From NCBI RefSeq assembly GCF_018500185.1, contig NZ_JAHBGI010000002.1, forward strand, positions 186,001 to 250,000: 64,000 nt of DNA, given 5' to 3'. A program made the translations under genes and the position numbers. Positions 1 through 8,544 of the stretch are shown in pieces. Under the pieces are notes generated by a model. The model searched no databases. It was not told the origin of the DNA and saw only the letters and a program-made list of their open reading frames with translations. Source of the stretch: Litoribacter ruber. GTDB taxonomy: Bacteria > Bacteroidota > Bacteroidia > Cytophagales > Cyclobacteriaceae. Every line of letters starts with the position of its first letter. The stretch's first letter is position 1.

Positions 1-686
1 CAGATTTCCAGCTTATGTTCCAGGTTTTTTTTACGATCAAGCTCTTTAAGCTCAAAATAAATGCTTCTATTATCATAAAACCTATCCATCAAGGCATTAT
101 AAGATGCCCAAAGGTTTTTATTTTGGGAAGCTGGGACAGGCCCGATTTTCTTCCATTCTTCCTGAATTTCCTTTATCGTGCTTATGCTGTGGGTGGTCTC
201 TTCCCCATCCACCAATTCACGAAGCTTTTGCAGGATTTCATTTTTGGCGTGAAGATTTTTTTCCTTGTTCTTTTCTAACTCTTTGATCTGGTTAGCCTTG
301 CGCTCACGGAATTCGTTGTAATATTTGAAAAAATCTTTATCTTCATTAGTATTTCTATATTGAAAGTCATCAGGATTACCTCCCTCCTGCTCGAATTTGG
401 CTGCAGCCTCTTTTTTCTCCAGTTGATAAAATTCATCAAAATGAGCTTTAATTTCATGAACTTCCCCATCCTTTTTAATTAGCTGATCCGCTGCCAATAT
501 TTCTTTTAGAGCTGAAATCAGCTCTTTTTTCGAATGGTTGGAATAATCGACATGATGGTCTTCTTCCTCATGTGGATTTTCATCTGAATCATGCTCCTGA
601 TTTTGGGCTGCTTGAATACCCTCTTGAGTTTCATTAACTTCCGGGGTCACCTGATCTTGCTTTGACATTTCTTTATCGTTGTCCAT
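1..686 (-). CDS. DUF349 domain protein, N-terminal part (runs off left edge)
   Basis: An open frame starts with ATG at 686 on the minus strand and stays open to base 1, so the C-terminus and stop lie outside the window. The first ~45 residues are acidic and low-complexity (many E, D, H, Q), followed by charged, helical segments. The stretch around EEWKKIGPVP is the characteristic tryptophan-containing motif of DUF349 helical repeats, which occur several times in tandem in Bacteroidota proteins of about 600 residues. The molecular function of the family is not established. No signal peptide or membrane segment is visible, so it is probably cytoplasmic. It precedes nothing in the same operon that can be seen here; yqgE lies 58 bp upstream on the same strand. 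Confidence 0.75.
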   Translation of the reverse strand, partial: MDNDKEMSKQDQVTPEVNETQEGIQAAQNQEHDSDENPHEEEDHHVDYSNHSKKELISALKEILAADQLIKKDGEVHEIKAHFDEFYQLEKKEAAAKFEQEGGNPDDFQYRNTNEDKDFFKYYNEFRERKANQIKELEKNKEKNLHAKNEILQKLRELVDGEETTHSISTIKEIQEEWKKIGPVPASQNKNLWASYNALMDRFYDNRSIYFELKELDRKKNLEHKLEI

Positions 687-744
687 AAATACTGGGGTAA
701 TATAAAACTTTTGAAAAGCTATAAACAAAAGTAAGAAATTTTGG

Positions 745-1314
745 CTAATTCAATCTTGGGTCTATCGGATAATTTGCCAGAAGTTGATATTCGCCCCCCA
801 TGTTCTTTAGAATTATTTTCCAAAGCTCATCCGGATCCGAATTAAAAATATGCTGAGAAAGCTCAGAGGGACATACAATCCAAGTTTTTAAGTCAATTTC
901 TTCCTGCAGCTGGCCTTCGGACCAACCACTGTATCCCAAAAAGAATCTAAACTTGTCTACATCCAAATCGCTGGTTTTCAATTTATCCACCAATTCTGTG
1001 AAATTTCCACTCCACCAAATATCTGGAGCCAAAGGAATGCTGCCGGTGATAAGCTGGTCGCCATGGTAGATAAAATGCAGGGTGTTTTGCTCAACGGGTC
1101 CTCCCACGTATACAGAAGTGTCATAACTACTCAGGTCTTGAATGAGGTCCCCTAAGCGGACTATGGAAAGTTTATTTAAGACAAGGCCAAAAGAGCCTTT
1201 CTCATTGTGCTCACAGAGCAGAATGACTGATCTTACAAAATTTTCGTCTTGCAAAAAAGGTTCGGAGATCAGCAGATCACCCGCCACTGGACTTTTATTA
1301 GAAGTTAATCCCAT
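745..1314 (-). CDS. YqgE/AlgH family protein (UPF0301)
   Basis: This 189-residue protein has the family's N-terminal signature: GDLLISEPFLQDENFVRSV followed by LLCEHNEKGSFGLVLNK, with the later YVGGPV motif and the F-LGYSGW-GQL-EE motif near residues 125-138. Length is the usual ~185-190 for UPF0301. The fold is known from structures, and AlgH was named in Pseudomonas as a regulator of alginate genes, but the biochemical role is unsettled. There is no signal peptide. It is transcribed divergently from pdxH (103 bp apart) and may be cotranscribed with the DUF349 gene 58 bp downstream. ATG at 1314 fits the start of the family alignment. Confidence 0.9.
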   Translation of the reverse strand: MGLTSNKSPVAGDLLISEPFLQDENFVRSVILLCEHNEKGSFGLVLNKLSIVRLGDLIQDLSSYDTSVYVGGPVEQNTLHFIYHGDQLITGSIPLAPDIWWSGNFTELVDKLKTSDLDVDKFRFFLGYSGWSEGQLQEEIDLKTWIVCPSELSQHIFNSDPDELWKIILKNMGGEYQLLANYPIDPRLN

Positions 1315-1416
1315 GAAAAATAACGTTTATATTATTCTGTCAATTTATATCAAAATTTTTTAAATGCAATAAGTATATTAATTTTATATCAGCACCCAAT
1401 TACCAACATCATAACC

Positions 1417-2052
1417 ATGAATATAGCTGCACTTAGGAATGAATATTCCCTCAAGACTCTGGATGTGGACCATGTTAACCACAATCCAATTGATCAATTC
1501 AAAAAGTGGTTTGAGGAAGCTTTAGAAGTAAAGGCCGTAGAGGCAAATGCCATGAACTTGGCCACGGTCAATGATAGCAACAAACCCTCTGCCAGGGTGG
1601 TACTTTTAAAGGGAGTGGATCACGGATTTGTCTTTTTTACAAATTATGAAAGTAGAAAAGGCCAACAAATAGCCAAAAACCCCTTTGCTGCCTTGACCTT
1701 TTTCTGGCCTGAACTCGAAAGGCAAGTGCGGATCGAAGGGAAGCTGGAGAAAATCGCGGCAGCTGAATCGGATGAGTACTTTTCCTCCCGACCTGTGGGC
1801 AGCCAGATTGGGGCCATTACCTCCCCCCAAAGTAAGGTAATTCCGAATAAAGAGTTTTTACAGAAACGTCTTTCTGAAGTTGAGCAATCTTATAAAGATA
1901 AGAATATTGATAGACCTGAACATTGGGGTGGTTACCGACTAATTCCCAATGTAATCGAATTTTGGCAGGGGAGGCCAAGTAGGCTCCATGATAGGCTAGA
2001 ATTCCAGTTGGACGAAACTGGGAATTGGCAAATCAATAGATTGGCCCCATAA
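1417..2052 (+). CDS. pdxH: Pyridoxamine 5'-phosphate oxidase
   Basis: PdxH oxidises pyridoxamine/pyridoxine 5'-phosphate to pyridoxal 5'-phosphate with FMN and O2, the last step of vitamin B6 synthesis and salvage. The 211-residue product has the expected features: the R-V-LLKG segment (residues ~55-62), FFTNYESRKG (~70-79) with FMN-phosphate-contacting residues, AALTFFWPELERQVRIEG, the SRPVGSQIG-ITSPQS block, and the C-terminal RLHDRLEF and WQINRLAP motifs that form the family's C-terminal dimerisation signature. Length matches the family (~210-215). It is a single-gene unit ending in a strong hairpin shared with the convergent bshB1 gene. Confidence 0.95.
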   Translation: MNIAALRNEYSLKTLDVDHVNHNPIDQFKKWFEEALEVKAVEANAMNLATVNDSNKPSARVVLLKGVDHGFVFFTNYESRKGQQIAKNPFAALTFFWPELERQVRIEGKLEKIAAAESDEYFSSRPVGSQIGAITSPQSKVIPNKEFLQKRLSEVEQSYKDKNIDRPEHWGGYRLIPNVIEFWQGRPSRLHDRLEFQLDETGNWQINRLAP

Positions 2053-2091
2053 TAAAAACAGGCCTGAAGGTATTTCAGGCCTGTTTTTATT
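2051..2091. terminator. Bidirectional intrinsic terminator between pdxH and bshB1
   Basis: A near-perfect 18-bp inverted repeat (2051-2068 with 2074-2091, core ACAGGCCTGAA / TTCAGGCCTGT) with a 5-base loop. It is flanked by an A-run on one side and a T-run on the other, so it can serve both convergent genes. It overlaps the last codons of bshB1 and the pdxH stop. Confidence 0.9.
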
Positions 2092-2803
2092 TTATATTGA
2101 AAAGGTTACCCGTCCCTATTGTTCGTTCGACGGTAAAACCCTCACCATACTTCACATTGATACTGTGGCCAAACTCTTTGGCTCTAGCTTCGATAAAATC
2201 CAAAAATTCCGGAGAAGAAATGAAGCTTTGGGGTTCGTTGCTGTCAGGATCGTGGAATTGGGACTTAAAAGCGCGAATGCTTTCCACCTTTTTCTCCCAA
2301 AACCCAGAAATATCCATTACAAAATCAGGCTTGATGTAATTGTTCTGTATGTAATGATAGACATATTTAGGTCTCCAAGGTTCCTGCTCCTCCCCCTCTA
2401 GTTCCGTAACCACTCGCCTTAAGCCACTGGTAAAACAGGCTTTTGTAGCAACCTGAGCTCCTTTTCCATGATCAGGATGCCTATCAGAAATCGCATTGGC
2501 CAATACAATTTCAGGCTTGTATTTCCTGATTATCTTTACTATTTCCAAATGGTGTTTTTCGTCATCTGTAAAAAACACATCTCTAAATTTAAGGTTTTCC
2601 CGCATGCTAAGCCCCAAAACTTCAGCGGCTGCGGCACTTTCCTCCATTCTTATGGCTGGCGTGCCGCGTGTTCCCATTTCCCCTTGAGTAAGATCCAATA
2701 TACCTACCTTAAAACCTTGGGCCACATGTGCAGCTAGGGTTCCTGAGCAGGAAAGTTCGGCATCATCAGGATGGGCGGCTATCGCCAAAATGTCAAGTTT
2801 CAT
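2087..2803 (-). CDS. bshB1: Bacillithiol biosynthesis deacetylase BshB1
   Basis: BshB1 removes the acetyl group from N-acetyl-glucosaminyl-malate, the second step of bacillithiol synthesis. The 238-residue protein is a LmbE/PIG-L-type zinc deacetylase: the N-terminal AIAAHPDDAELSCSGT carries the zinc-binding His-Asp-Asp motif, and ISDRHPDHGKGAQ (~residues 105-117) carries the second conserved HPDH motif. LTQGEMGTRGTPAIRMEES and the KYVYHYIQNNYIKPDFVMD region are typical of the BshB1 branch. It sits 24 bp downstream of the M23 peptidase gene and behind trxB, so transcription probably comes through from trxB. That pairing links two thiol-redox functions. Confidence 0.93.
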   Translation of the reverse strand: MKLDILAIAAHPDDAELSCSGTLAAHVAQGFKVGILDLTQGEMGTRGTPAIRMEESAAAAEVLGLSMRENLKFRDVFFTDDEKHHLEIVKIIRKYKPEIVLANAISDRHPDHGKGAQVATKACFTSGLRRVVTELEGEEQEPWRPKYVYHYIQNNYIKPDFVMDISGFWEKKVESIRAFKSQFHDPDSNEPQSFISSPEFLDFIEARAKEFGHSINVKYGEGFTVERTIGTGNLFNIK

Positions 2804-2827
2804 ATATTTTAAAGCTTAAAAAGGTAA

Positions 2828-3862
2828 TCATTTAATTTTCAATCGTTGTCCAACTTTGATTATCGATCTGGTAGAAATTCCATTCAGACGCGCAATCTGG
2901 TTGACAGATACTCCATACCTTCTCGCAATTAGACCCAGATTTTCCCCACTTCTTACTCTGTGATAAACTGCTTGTTGTGCTTTGATCACATGATCAAAAC
3001 TGTTAGCGGTGATCGTGTAAGAATCACCTTTGATTCGCCCGATATTAAAATCAAAAATTTCCGTAGGGTTGATGGATAGTCCTTGGTACCGTATTTCATA
3101 ATGCAAGTGCGGTCCGGAGCTCCGTCCCGTACTCCCTCCTAGACCTAGCACATCACCTGCAATCACTTCTTGCCCTACTTCAACCAGTATCTTGGACATA
3201 TGTCCATAGAGTGTCTCCAAACCATTTTTATGCCTTACCACGACATAATAACCATAACCATTCCTATCATAGGATTTGATACGGACAATTCCATCAAAGG
3301 TACTATGAATGGGATCACCGGTGTTTAGTTTTAAATCTGTACCGTGATGCCATCTGATCCTTCTGAAACCAAAGTCTGAAGTGATCCGAGTTTCTTGCAA
3401 AGGCACGTGCCAATTACTTCCGAAGAATTGATCGTATAGCTTTATATGAACCGTGTCTTTAAAGTCTTTGGGGTTAAAGTTATAAATATTGATTTTTTGG
3501 CTATCCCAAGATGAGTAATACTCAAAAGCAGTGACCCAAATGCTGTCAATCATGATTTGCTCAGAAACCTTCACCAACTGATTGGTAGGGGCCCATATTA
3601 ATGTTGTAGTATCCTCACTAATGGGGCTCAATCGCCTTTTCAAGTTGACATAGTCCTTATAAATAAGGGAATCGGTTTCCTTTCTTAGGTCTTTTAAGTA
3701 TTGTTGGACATCGAAGGTTTCCAAGCTCCGGGTGGCTGGGGCTTCAATGGGCTGGGTTTTGGGTGCGTTTTTTTTGAATATACGGGGAAATTGCTGCGCT
3801 TGGGAGGCATAGCTCATCAAGCACAGCAATCCAATAAATAAAATTCGGAATTGGAAACTCAT
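2828..3862 (-). CDS. Secreted M23 endopeptidase with C-terminal LysM
   Basis: Numbered from ATG at 3862, the protein has 344 residues. Residues 1-23 form a signal peptide (hydrophobic LFIGLLCLM, then SYASQAQQ). A middle region of unknown fold is followed by a lysostaphin-type M23 domain (~155-270) with zinc-ligand motifs WHHGTDLK (His173, Asp176) and the late GPHLHYEIR (HxH), so the active site looks intact. One LysM repeat (VYHRVRSGENLGLIARRYG onward, ~298-344) should bind peptidoglycan. Role: periplasmic cell-wall hydrolase, probably murein DD-endopeptidase. An ATG at 3907 would overlap trxB and place charged residues before the signal peptide, so 3862, 7 bp after the trxB stop, is preferred. 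Confidence 0.9.
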   Translation of the reverse strand: MSFQFRILFIGLLCLMSYASQAQQFPRIFKKNAPKTQPIEAPATRSLETFDVQQYLKDLRKETDSLIYKDYVNLKRRLSPISEDTTTLIWAPTNQLVKVSEQIMIDSIWVTAFEYYSSWDSQKINIYNFNPKDFKDTVHIKLYDQFFGSNWHVPLQETRITSDFGFRRIRWHHGTDLKLNTGDPIHSTFDGIVRIKSYDRNGYGYYVVVRHKNGLETLYGHMSKILVEVGQEVIAGDVLGLGGSTGRSSGPHLHYEIRYQGLSINPTEIFDFNIGRIKGDSYTITANSFDHVIKAQQAVYHRVRSGENLGLIARRYGVSVNQIARLNGISTRSIIKVGQRLKIK

Positions 3863-3869
3863 TCGCCGT

Positions 3870-4814
3870 CTATACAAGCTCTTTTTCAGCCAAATATCTT
3901 TCTGCATCTAATGCAGCCATGCAACCTGTTCCAGCGGCAGTTACGGCTTGGCGGTAGATATGATCCTGAGCGTCTCCACATGCGAAGACTCCTTCAATAT
4001 TGGTTCTGGTGCTTCCTGGCTGGGTGATGATATAGCCGGATTCATCCATGTCAATGTAGGATTTGAAAATATCAGTATTTGGCTGGTGGCCTATGGCAAC
4101 AAAAAATCCAGTTACATTCAATTCAATGGTTTCACCGGTTTGATTGTTTCTCAATCTTGCACCGGTCACTTCCTCGTCACCCAAGATTTCTTCCGTTTCT
4201 GTATTCCAGAGAATTTCGATTTTCGGGTTGTTCATGACACGCTTTTGCATGATTTGAGAAGCTCTCATCTCGTCTCTCCTCACGATCATGTAAACCTTAT
4301 TACAAATGTTGGCAAGATAGCTAGCCTCTTCACATGCTGTATCACCTGCCCCAACGATGGCTACATCTTGGCCTCTGAAGAAAAATCCATCACAAACCGC
4401 ACAGGCTGAAACACCTTTTCCATTAAGACGGGTTTCGCTTTCAAGCCCAAGCCACTTCGCAGAGGCTCCGGTTGAAATCAAAACGGTATCTGCATGAATG
4501 GTTTTTTGATCGTCTACAATTACTTTGTGGGGTCTTTGAGAAAAATCAACTTCTGTAACCAGACCGTATCTCACATCAGTACCGAATCTTTCTGCCTGCT
4601 TCCTAAAATCCTCCATCATTTGAGGGCCCATTACCCCCTCAGGGTAACCTGGGTAATTCTCAACATCTGTGGTAATGGTCAACTGTCCACCAGGCTGGCC
4701 TCCAGTATATAAAACAGGCTTTAAACCTGCTCTTGCAGCGTAAATGGCTGCGGTATATCCTGCAGGACCTGACCCAACTATTAAAACTTGTATGCTTTCT
4801 ATATCTTGGCTCAT
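3870..4814 (-). CDS. trxB: Thioredoxin-disulfide reductase
   Basis: TrxB transfers electrons from NADPH through FAD to thioredoxin. The 314-residue protein has the FAD-binding GSGPAGYTAAIYAARAG motif at the N-terminus, GGQPGGQLT, the redox-active CAVCDG disulfide in the middle, the NADPH-binding GAGDTACEEA motif, and the C-terminal GVFACGDAQD FAD motif. Length is typical of low-Mr bacterial TrxB. ATG at 4814 (MSQDIES) is chosen over an upstream ATG at 4850 because the family begins just before the beta-strand leading to GSGPAG. It heads a likely trxB / M23 peptidase / bshB1 operon. Confidence 0.95.
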   Translation of the reverse strand: MSQDIESIQVLIVGSGPAGYTAAIYAARAGLKPVLYTGGQPGGQLTITTDVENYPGYPEGVMGPQMMEDFRKQAERFGTDVRYGLVTEVDFSQRPHKVIVDDQKTIHADTVLISTGASAKWLGLESETRLNGKGVSACAVCDGFFFRGQDVAIVGAGDTACEEASYLANICNKVYMIVRRDEMRASQIMQKRVMNNPKIEILWNTETEEILGDEEVTGARLRNNQTGETIELNVTGFFVAIGHQPNTDIFKSYIDMDESGYIITQPGSTRTNIEGVFACGDAQDHIYRQAVTAAGTGCMAALDAERYLAEKELV

Positions 4815-4936
4815 GGATTCATAAAATTTAAGGTTGGCAAATTTTAACAATTTATCTCTTTTAACAAAGGTTATTCTTGTTAAAAATAGCTAATTCAAAG
4901 GTAAAATGCTCTGCGGTTTATTTCGATATAAACCAT

Positions 4937-4958
4937 AAAAAAAGGGGATAAAATCCCC
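4937..4958 (-). terminator. Intrinsic terminator downstream of rpoD
   Basis: On the minus strand a GGGGAT / ATCCCC hairpin (4944-4949 with 4953-4958, loop of 3) is followed by a seven-base T-run (4943-4937). It lies between the rpoD stop and trxB, so it ends the rpoD transcript. Confidence 0.8.
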
Positions 4959-4988
4959 TTTTAACATTGTTTCTAATAAGATATTGTA

Positions 4989-5852
4989 TTATCCGAGGTA
5001 AGGTTTCAAAGTCTTGCTTCGGCTGGTATGTCGTAATCTTCTGATTGCCTTTTCTTTGATCTGTCTTACTCTTTCCCTTGTCAAATTGAATTTCTCTCCA
5101 ATCTCTTCCAAAGTCATGGCATGTTCACCATTCAGACCAAAATACAAAGTAATTACATCAGCTTCTCTCTGTGTCAAAGTTGACAATGCCCTCTGAACCT
5201 CCTTGCGAAGGGAATCATTCATCAGGCCATCATCTGGTTTCTCTTCACCATCATTTTCCAAAACATCCAAGAGGCTGTTTTCTTCACCTTGTACAAATGG
5301 TGCGTCCATTGAGACGTGTCTACCCGAAATCTTCATGGTATCCACTACCTCACCAGCAGTGACTTCCAATACCTCGGCAAGCTCCTCAGGAGATGGCTCT
5401 CTTTCGAATTTTTGCTCAAGTTCTGAGAAAGTTTTGCTGATTTTGTTCAAAGACCCTACCCTGTTCAGTGGAAGTCTAACAATCCTGGATTGCTCGGCAA
5501 GAGCTTGCAAAATGGACTGTCTGATCCACCATACGGCGTAAGAGATGAATTTAAAACCTCTAGTTTCATCAAATCTTTGGGCAGCTTTGATCAGGCCTAG
5601 GTTACCTTCGTTGATAAGATCCCCAAGTGATAAACCTTGATTTTGATACTGCTTAGCTACAGAAACGACAAACCTTAGGTTGGCCTTAGTTAATTTTTCA
5701 AGAGCTAGTTGGTCGCCTTCACGGATTCTTTTGGCAAGAATCACCTCTTCATCGGCTGTCAAAAGGTCAACCTTACCTATTTCCTGTAAATATTTATCAA
5801 GAGATTGACTCTCTCGGTTAGTAATCTGTTTGCTAATTTTAAGCTGCCTCAT
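4989..5852 (-). CDS. rpoD: Primary RNA polymerase sigma factor (sigma-70/SigA)
   Basis: The 287-residue protein contains sigma regions 1.2 ([20 protein letters not shown]), 2 (the [20 protein letters not shown] and [15 protein letters not shown] core-binding and -10-recognition helices, ~60-125), 3 (~150-205) and 4 ([18 protein letters not shown] plus the [20 protein letters not shown] helix-turn-helix, ~225-275). It lacks region 1.1 and is short, which is normal for the Bacteroidota primary sigma factor, which recognises TTTG/TAnnTTTG promoters. It lies 87 bp downstream of pnp with no obvious terminator between, so part of its transcription may come from pnp. Confidence 0.95.
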   Translation of the reverse strand: MRQLKISKQITNRESQSLDKYLQEIGKVDLLTADEEVILAKRIREGDQLALEKLTKANLRFVVSVAKQYQNQGLSLGDLINEGNLGLIKAAQRFDETRGFKFISYAVWWIRQSILQALAEQSRIVRLPLNRVGSLNKISKTFSELEQKFEREPSPEELAEVLEVTAGEVVDTMKISGRHVSMDAPFVQGEENSLLDVLENDGEEKPDDGLMNDSLRKEVQRALSTLTQREADVITLYFGLNGEHAMTLEEIGEKFNLTRERVRQIKEKAIRRLRHTSRSKTLKPYLG

Positions 5853-5939
5853 TCAATTTCGTTTGTTTTGTAAAGACTGGTGTAATAACAGATGTATATT
5901 GAAAATAAGTTCAAAATACTAAAATGGTTTCAGATTATT

Positions 5940-8081
5940 TTAATCTTTTTTCTCCTGCTTTTCTGGTTTAGGTAATAGAGCCTTTCTGGAAAGCTTGAAT
6001 TTGCCGGTTTTCTTATCTACGTCAATCAATTTGACCATGATCTCTTCACCTGGCTCTAGCACGCCTTCCATGTTTTCCAGTCTTTCCCACTTGATTTCAG
6101 AAATATGCAACAGGCCATCTTTGCCTGGCATGAATTCTACAAACGCCCCAAATGGCATAATATTTTTAACTTTACCCGTATAGGTCTCCCCTATCTCTGG
6201 CTGAGCAACAATCCCTTTGATTCGGCTGATGGCAGCATTCATGGAATCCTCATTATTAGAGAAAACATTGATTTTGCCTGCATTATCCACTTCTTCTATT
6301 ACAATTGTAGCACCGGTGTCCTTTTGGATTTCTTGGATTACTTTACCACCTGGCCCGATCACTGCACCGATCAATTCCTTAGGAATCATCATGTTGTAAG
6401 ATCTTGGTGTGTGCGGCTTAAGTTCCGCTTTAGGGGCATCAAGAGTCTTGCTGATCTCTCTCAAAATGTGGAGTCTACCTTCTTTAGCTTGGTACAAAGC
6501 TTCTTTCAAAACATTGTAGTCTAAGCCTTCCACTTTCAGATCCATCTGGCAAGCCGTGATACCTTTTTCAGTACCGGTTACTTTGAAATCCATGTCACCC
6601 AAGTGATCCTCATCACCGAGGATATCAGAAAGGATGCTGTATTTCCCGGTTTTTGCATCGGAAATCATCCCCATAGCAATACCCGTCACAGGAGCTTTGA
6701 TCTTGATGCCTGCGTCCATCAGGGCCAAGGAACCAGCACAAACTGTGGCCATGGATGACGAACCGTTGGATTCCAAGATGTCAGAAACGATTCTGATAGT
6801 ATAAGGATTTTCTTCCTCAGGAGGCAATACTTTTTTCAAAGCTCTCATGGCCAAGTTACCATGTCCAACTTCTCTTCTTCCCGGTCCTCTGTTTGGCTTT
6901 ACTTCACCTGTGGAGAATCCTGGGAAATTATAGTGTAAAAAGAATTTGTTGTAACCCGAAATGGTAGCTCCATCGATCATCTGCTCATCCATCTTGGTTC
7001 CCAAGGTACAAGTGGTTACAGATTGGGTTTCCCCTCTGGTGAAAACAGCCGAACCGTGGGCAGATGGCAAGTAATCAACTACAGACCAGATCGGACGGAT
7101 TTCGTCAGTCTGTCTTCCGTCAAGTCTTTTCTTTTCATTCAAAGTAAGGTTTCGAGCCGCCTCCTTGTGGATCTTGCTGAAATATGGACCGATAAGGCTG
7201 GCCTCATACTCATGCTCTTCACCTAATGATTCAACGAACTCAGTTTTGATGGCTTTGATCAATTCACCTCTTTGTGATTTGTTAGCCAATTGGCGACCTA
7301 CCACTTCGTAGATTTTATCGTAGAGCTCAGTCTTCATTTTATCAAATAAAGGCTGGTCTTCTTTTTCGTGAGAATACTCCCTTTTGGTTTCTTTACCCAC
7401 TGCAGCTTCAAGTTCTTTCTGAACCTGGCAGTGTCTTTTGATCTCCTCATGGGCAAATTGAAGCGCTTCTACCATCTCGTCTTCTGAGATCTCGTCGCCT
7501 TCACCTTCCACCATAAGGATGTACTCCATAGAACCAGCAACGATCAACTCCATTGAAGCTGACTGCAATTGGGTTGGAGTGGGGTTGATGATAAGATTGC
7601 CATCAATTTTGGCAACCCTTACTTCTGAAATGGGGCCATTGAAAGGAATGTCGGATACGGCAAGAGCCGCAGAAGCCGCCAAGCCCGCAAGTGCATCCGG
7701 AAGCACATCTGCATCGCCTGACATCAAAGTGATGGCGATTTGGGTGTCAGCATGATAGTCATCCGGGAAAATAGGGCGGATAGCTCTATCTACGATACGG
7801 CTGATTAGAATTTCATAGTCGGAAAGTCTCCCTTCTCTTTTTAGGAAACCTCCTGGGATTTTACCTGATGCGGCAAATTTCTCTTGGTAATCCACTGACA
7901 TGGGTAGGAAATCAACCCCTTCAGCAGCTTCTTTTTTAGAAACAACAGTGGCTAATAGCATGGCATTTCCCATCCTTACCACCACAGCCCCATCGGCTTG
8001 CTTGGCTAAGGCACCAGTTTCAATAATAATTTCTCTTCCGTCCTCTAACTTGATGGACTTTGAAATGACGTTTGGTAACAT
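5940..8081 (-). CDS. pnp: Polynucleotide phosphorylase
   Basis: PNPase degrades RNA 3' to 5' by phosphorolysis and is part of the mRNA turnover machinery. The 713-residue protein has two RNase PH domains (about 10-145 and 310-540), the [16 protein letters not shown] motif, the GRREVGHG segment, the catalytic [13 protein letters not shown] motif, then a KH domain ([19 protein letters not shown]) and an S1 domain ([20 protein letters not shown]) at the C-terminus. Length is the family norm (~700-715). It follows rpsO, a classical gene order, with a hairpin terminator between them. Confidence 0.97.
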   Translation of the reverse strand: MLPNVISKSIKLEDGREIIIETGALAKQADGAVVVRMGNAMLLATVVSKKEAAEGVDFLPMSVDYQEKFAASGKIPGGFLKREGRLSDYEILISRIVDRAIRPIFPDDYHADTQIAITLMSGDADVLPDALAGLAASAALAVSDIPFNGPISEVRVAKIDGNLIINPTPTQLQSASMELIVAGSMEYILMVEGEGDEISEDEMVEALQFAHEEIKRHCQVQKELEAAVGKETKREYSHEKEDQPLFDKMKTELYDKIYEVVGRQLANKSQRGELIKAIKTEFVESLGEEHEYEASLIGPYFSKIHKEAARNLTLNEKKRLDGRQTDEIRPIWSVVDYLPSAHGSAVFTRGETQSVTTCTLGTKMDEQMIDGATISGYNKFFLHYNFPGFSTGEVKPNRGPGRREVGHGNLAMRALKKVLPPEEENPYTIRIVSDILESNGSSSMATVCAGSLALMDAGIKIKAPVTGIAMGMISDAKTGKYSILSDILGDEDHLGDMDFKVTGTEKGITACQMDLKVEGLDYNVLKEALYQAKEGRLHILREISKTLDAPKAELKPHTPRSYNMMIPKELIGAVIGPGGKVIQEIQKDTGATIVIEEVDNAGKINVFSNNEDSMNAAISRIKGIVAQPEIGETYTGKVKNIMPFGAFVEFMPGKDGLLHISEIKWERLENMEGVLEPGEEIMVKLIDVDKKTGKFKLSRKALLPKPEKQEKKD

Positions 8082-8150
8082 ACAATTTTGTTAAGAATAA
8101 CTTAAGATAGTTTTAAAAGTAAGGTTTAATAGCTGGGGGTAGTAGAATCA

Positions 8151-8183
8151 AAAAAGTAAGGTTCTCCCTAGGAAGAACCTTAC
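8151..8183 (-). terminator. Hairpin terminator between rpsO and pnp
   Basis: A perfect 10-bp stem (8156-8165 with 8174-8183, GTAAGGTTCT / AGAACCTTAC) with an 8-base loop is followed on the minus strand by a short T-run (8155-8151). It lies 11 bp after the rpsO stop and 70 bp before the pnp start. It probably ends most rpsO transcripts, and it could also be an RNase target in read-through rpsO-pnp mRNA. Confidence 0.8.
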
Positions 8184-8194
8184 AGTCATGTTTT

Positions 8195-8470
8195 TTATTT
8201 ACGTAATCCTAAGTCTGCAAGTACAGCTCTGTATCTTTCGATATCATTTTTGTAAAGATAATTCAAAAGACTTCTGCGCTTACCTACCAGTTTCAAAAGA
8301 CCCAATCTTGAAGAGTGATCTTTTTTGTTGGTTTTAAGGTGGTCAGTTAAGTGCTTGATTCTGAATGTGAATAAAGCGATCTGAGACTCAGGAGAACCAG
8401 TGTCTTTATCAGATTTTAACCTACCATGATTTTTAAACAACTCTGTTTTTTTCTCTGATGTTAAATACAT
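8195..8470 (-). CDS. rpsO: 30S ribosomal protein S15
   Basis: S15 binds 16S rRNA early in 30S assembly. The 91-residue protein is the normal length plus a few residues and has the conserved [21 protein letters not shown] block and the [21 protein letters not shown] signature (residues ~45-75), ending [13 protein letters not shown]. It lies between an LptF/LptG-type permease gene and pnp on the same strand and has its own promoter-like element just upstream. Confidence 0.97.
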   Translation of the reverse strand: MYLTSEKKTELFKNHGRLKSDKDTGSPESQIALFTFRIKHLTDHLKTNKKDHSSRLGLLKLVGKRRSLLNYLYKNDIERYRAVLADLGLRK

Positions 8471-8510
8471 GCTTAGTTAATTAGATAATGATAATTTTTT
8501 AAAACAGCTA

Positions 8511-8537
8511 CAAAGATAGCGGTTTTATTTCTAACAA
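8511..8537 (-). promoter_or_regulatory. Predicted rpsO promoter
   Basis: On the minus strand TATCTTTG (8518-8511) is a perfect match to the Bacteroidota -7 element TAnnTTTG. It is preceded by TTG at 8537-8535 with a 16-bp spacer. The predicted transcript start gives a ~35-nt leader before the rpsO ATG at 8470. Confidence 0.55.
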
Positions 8538-8544
8538 TAAAAAC

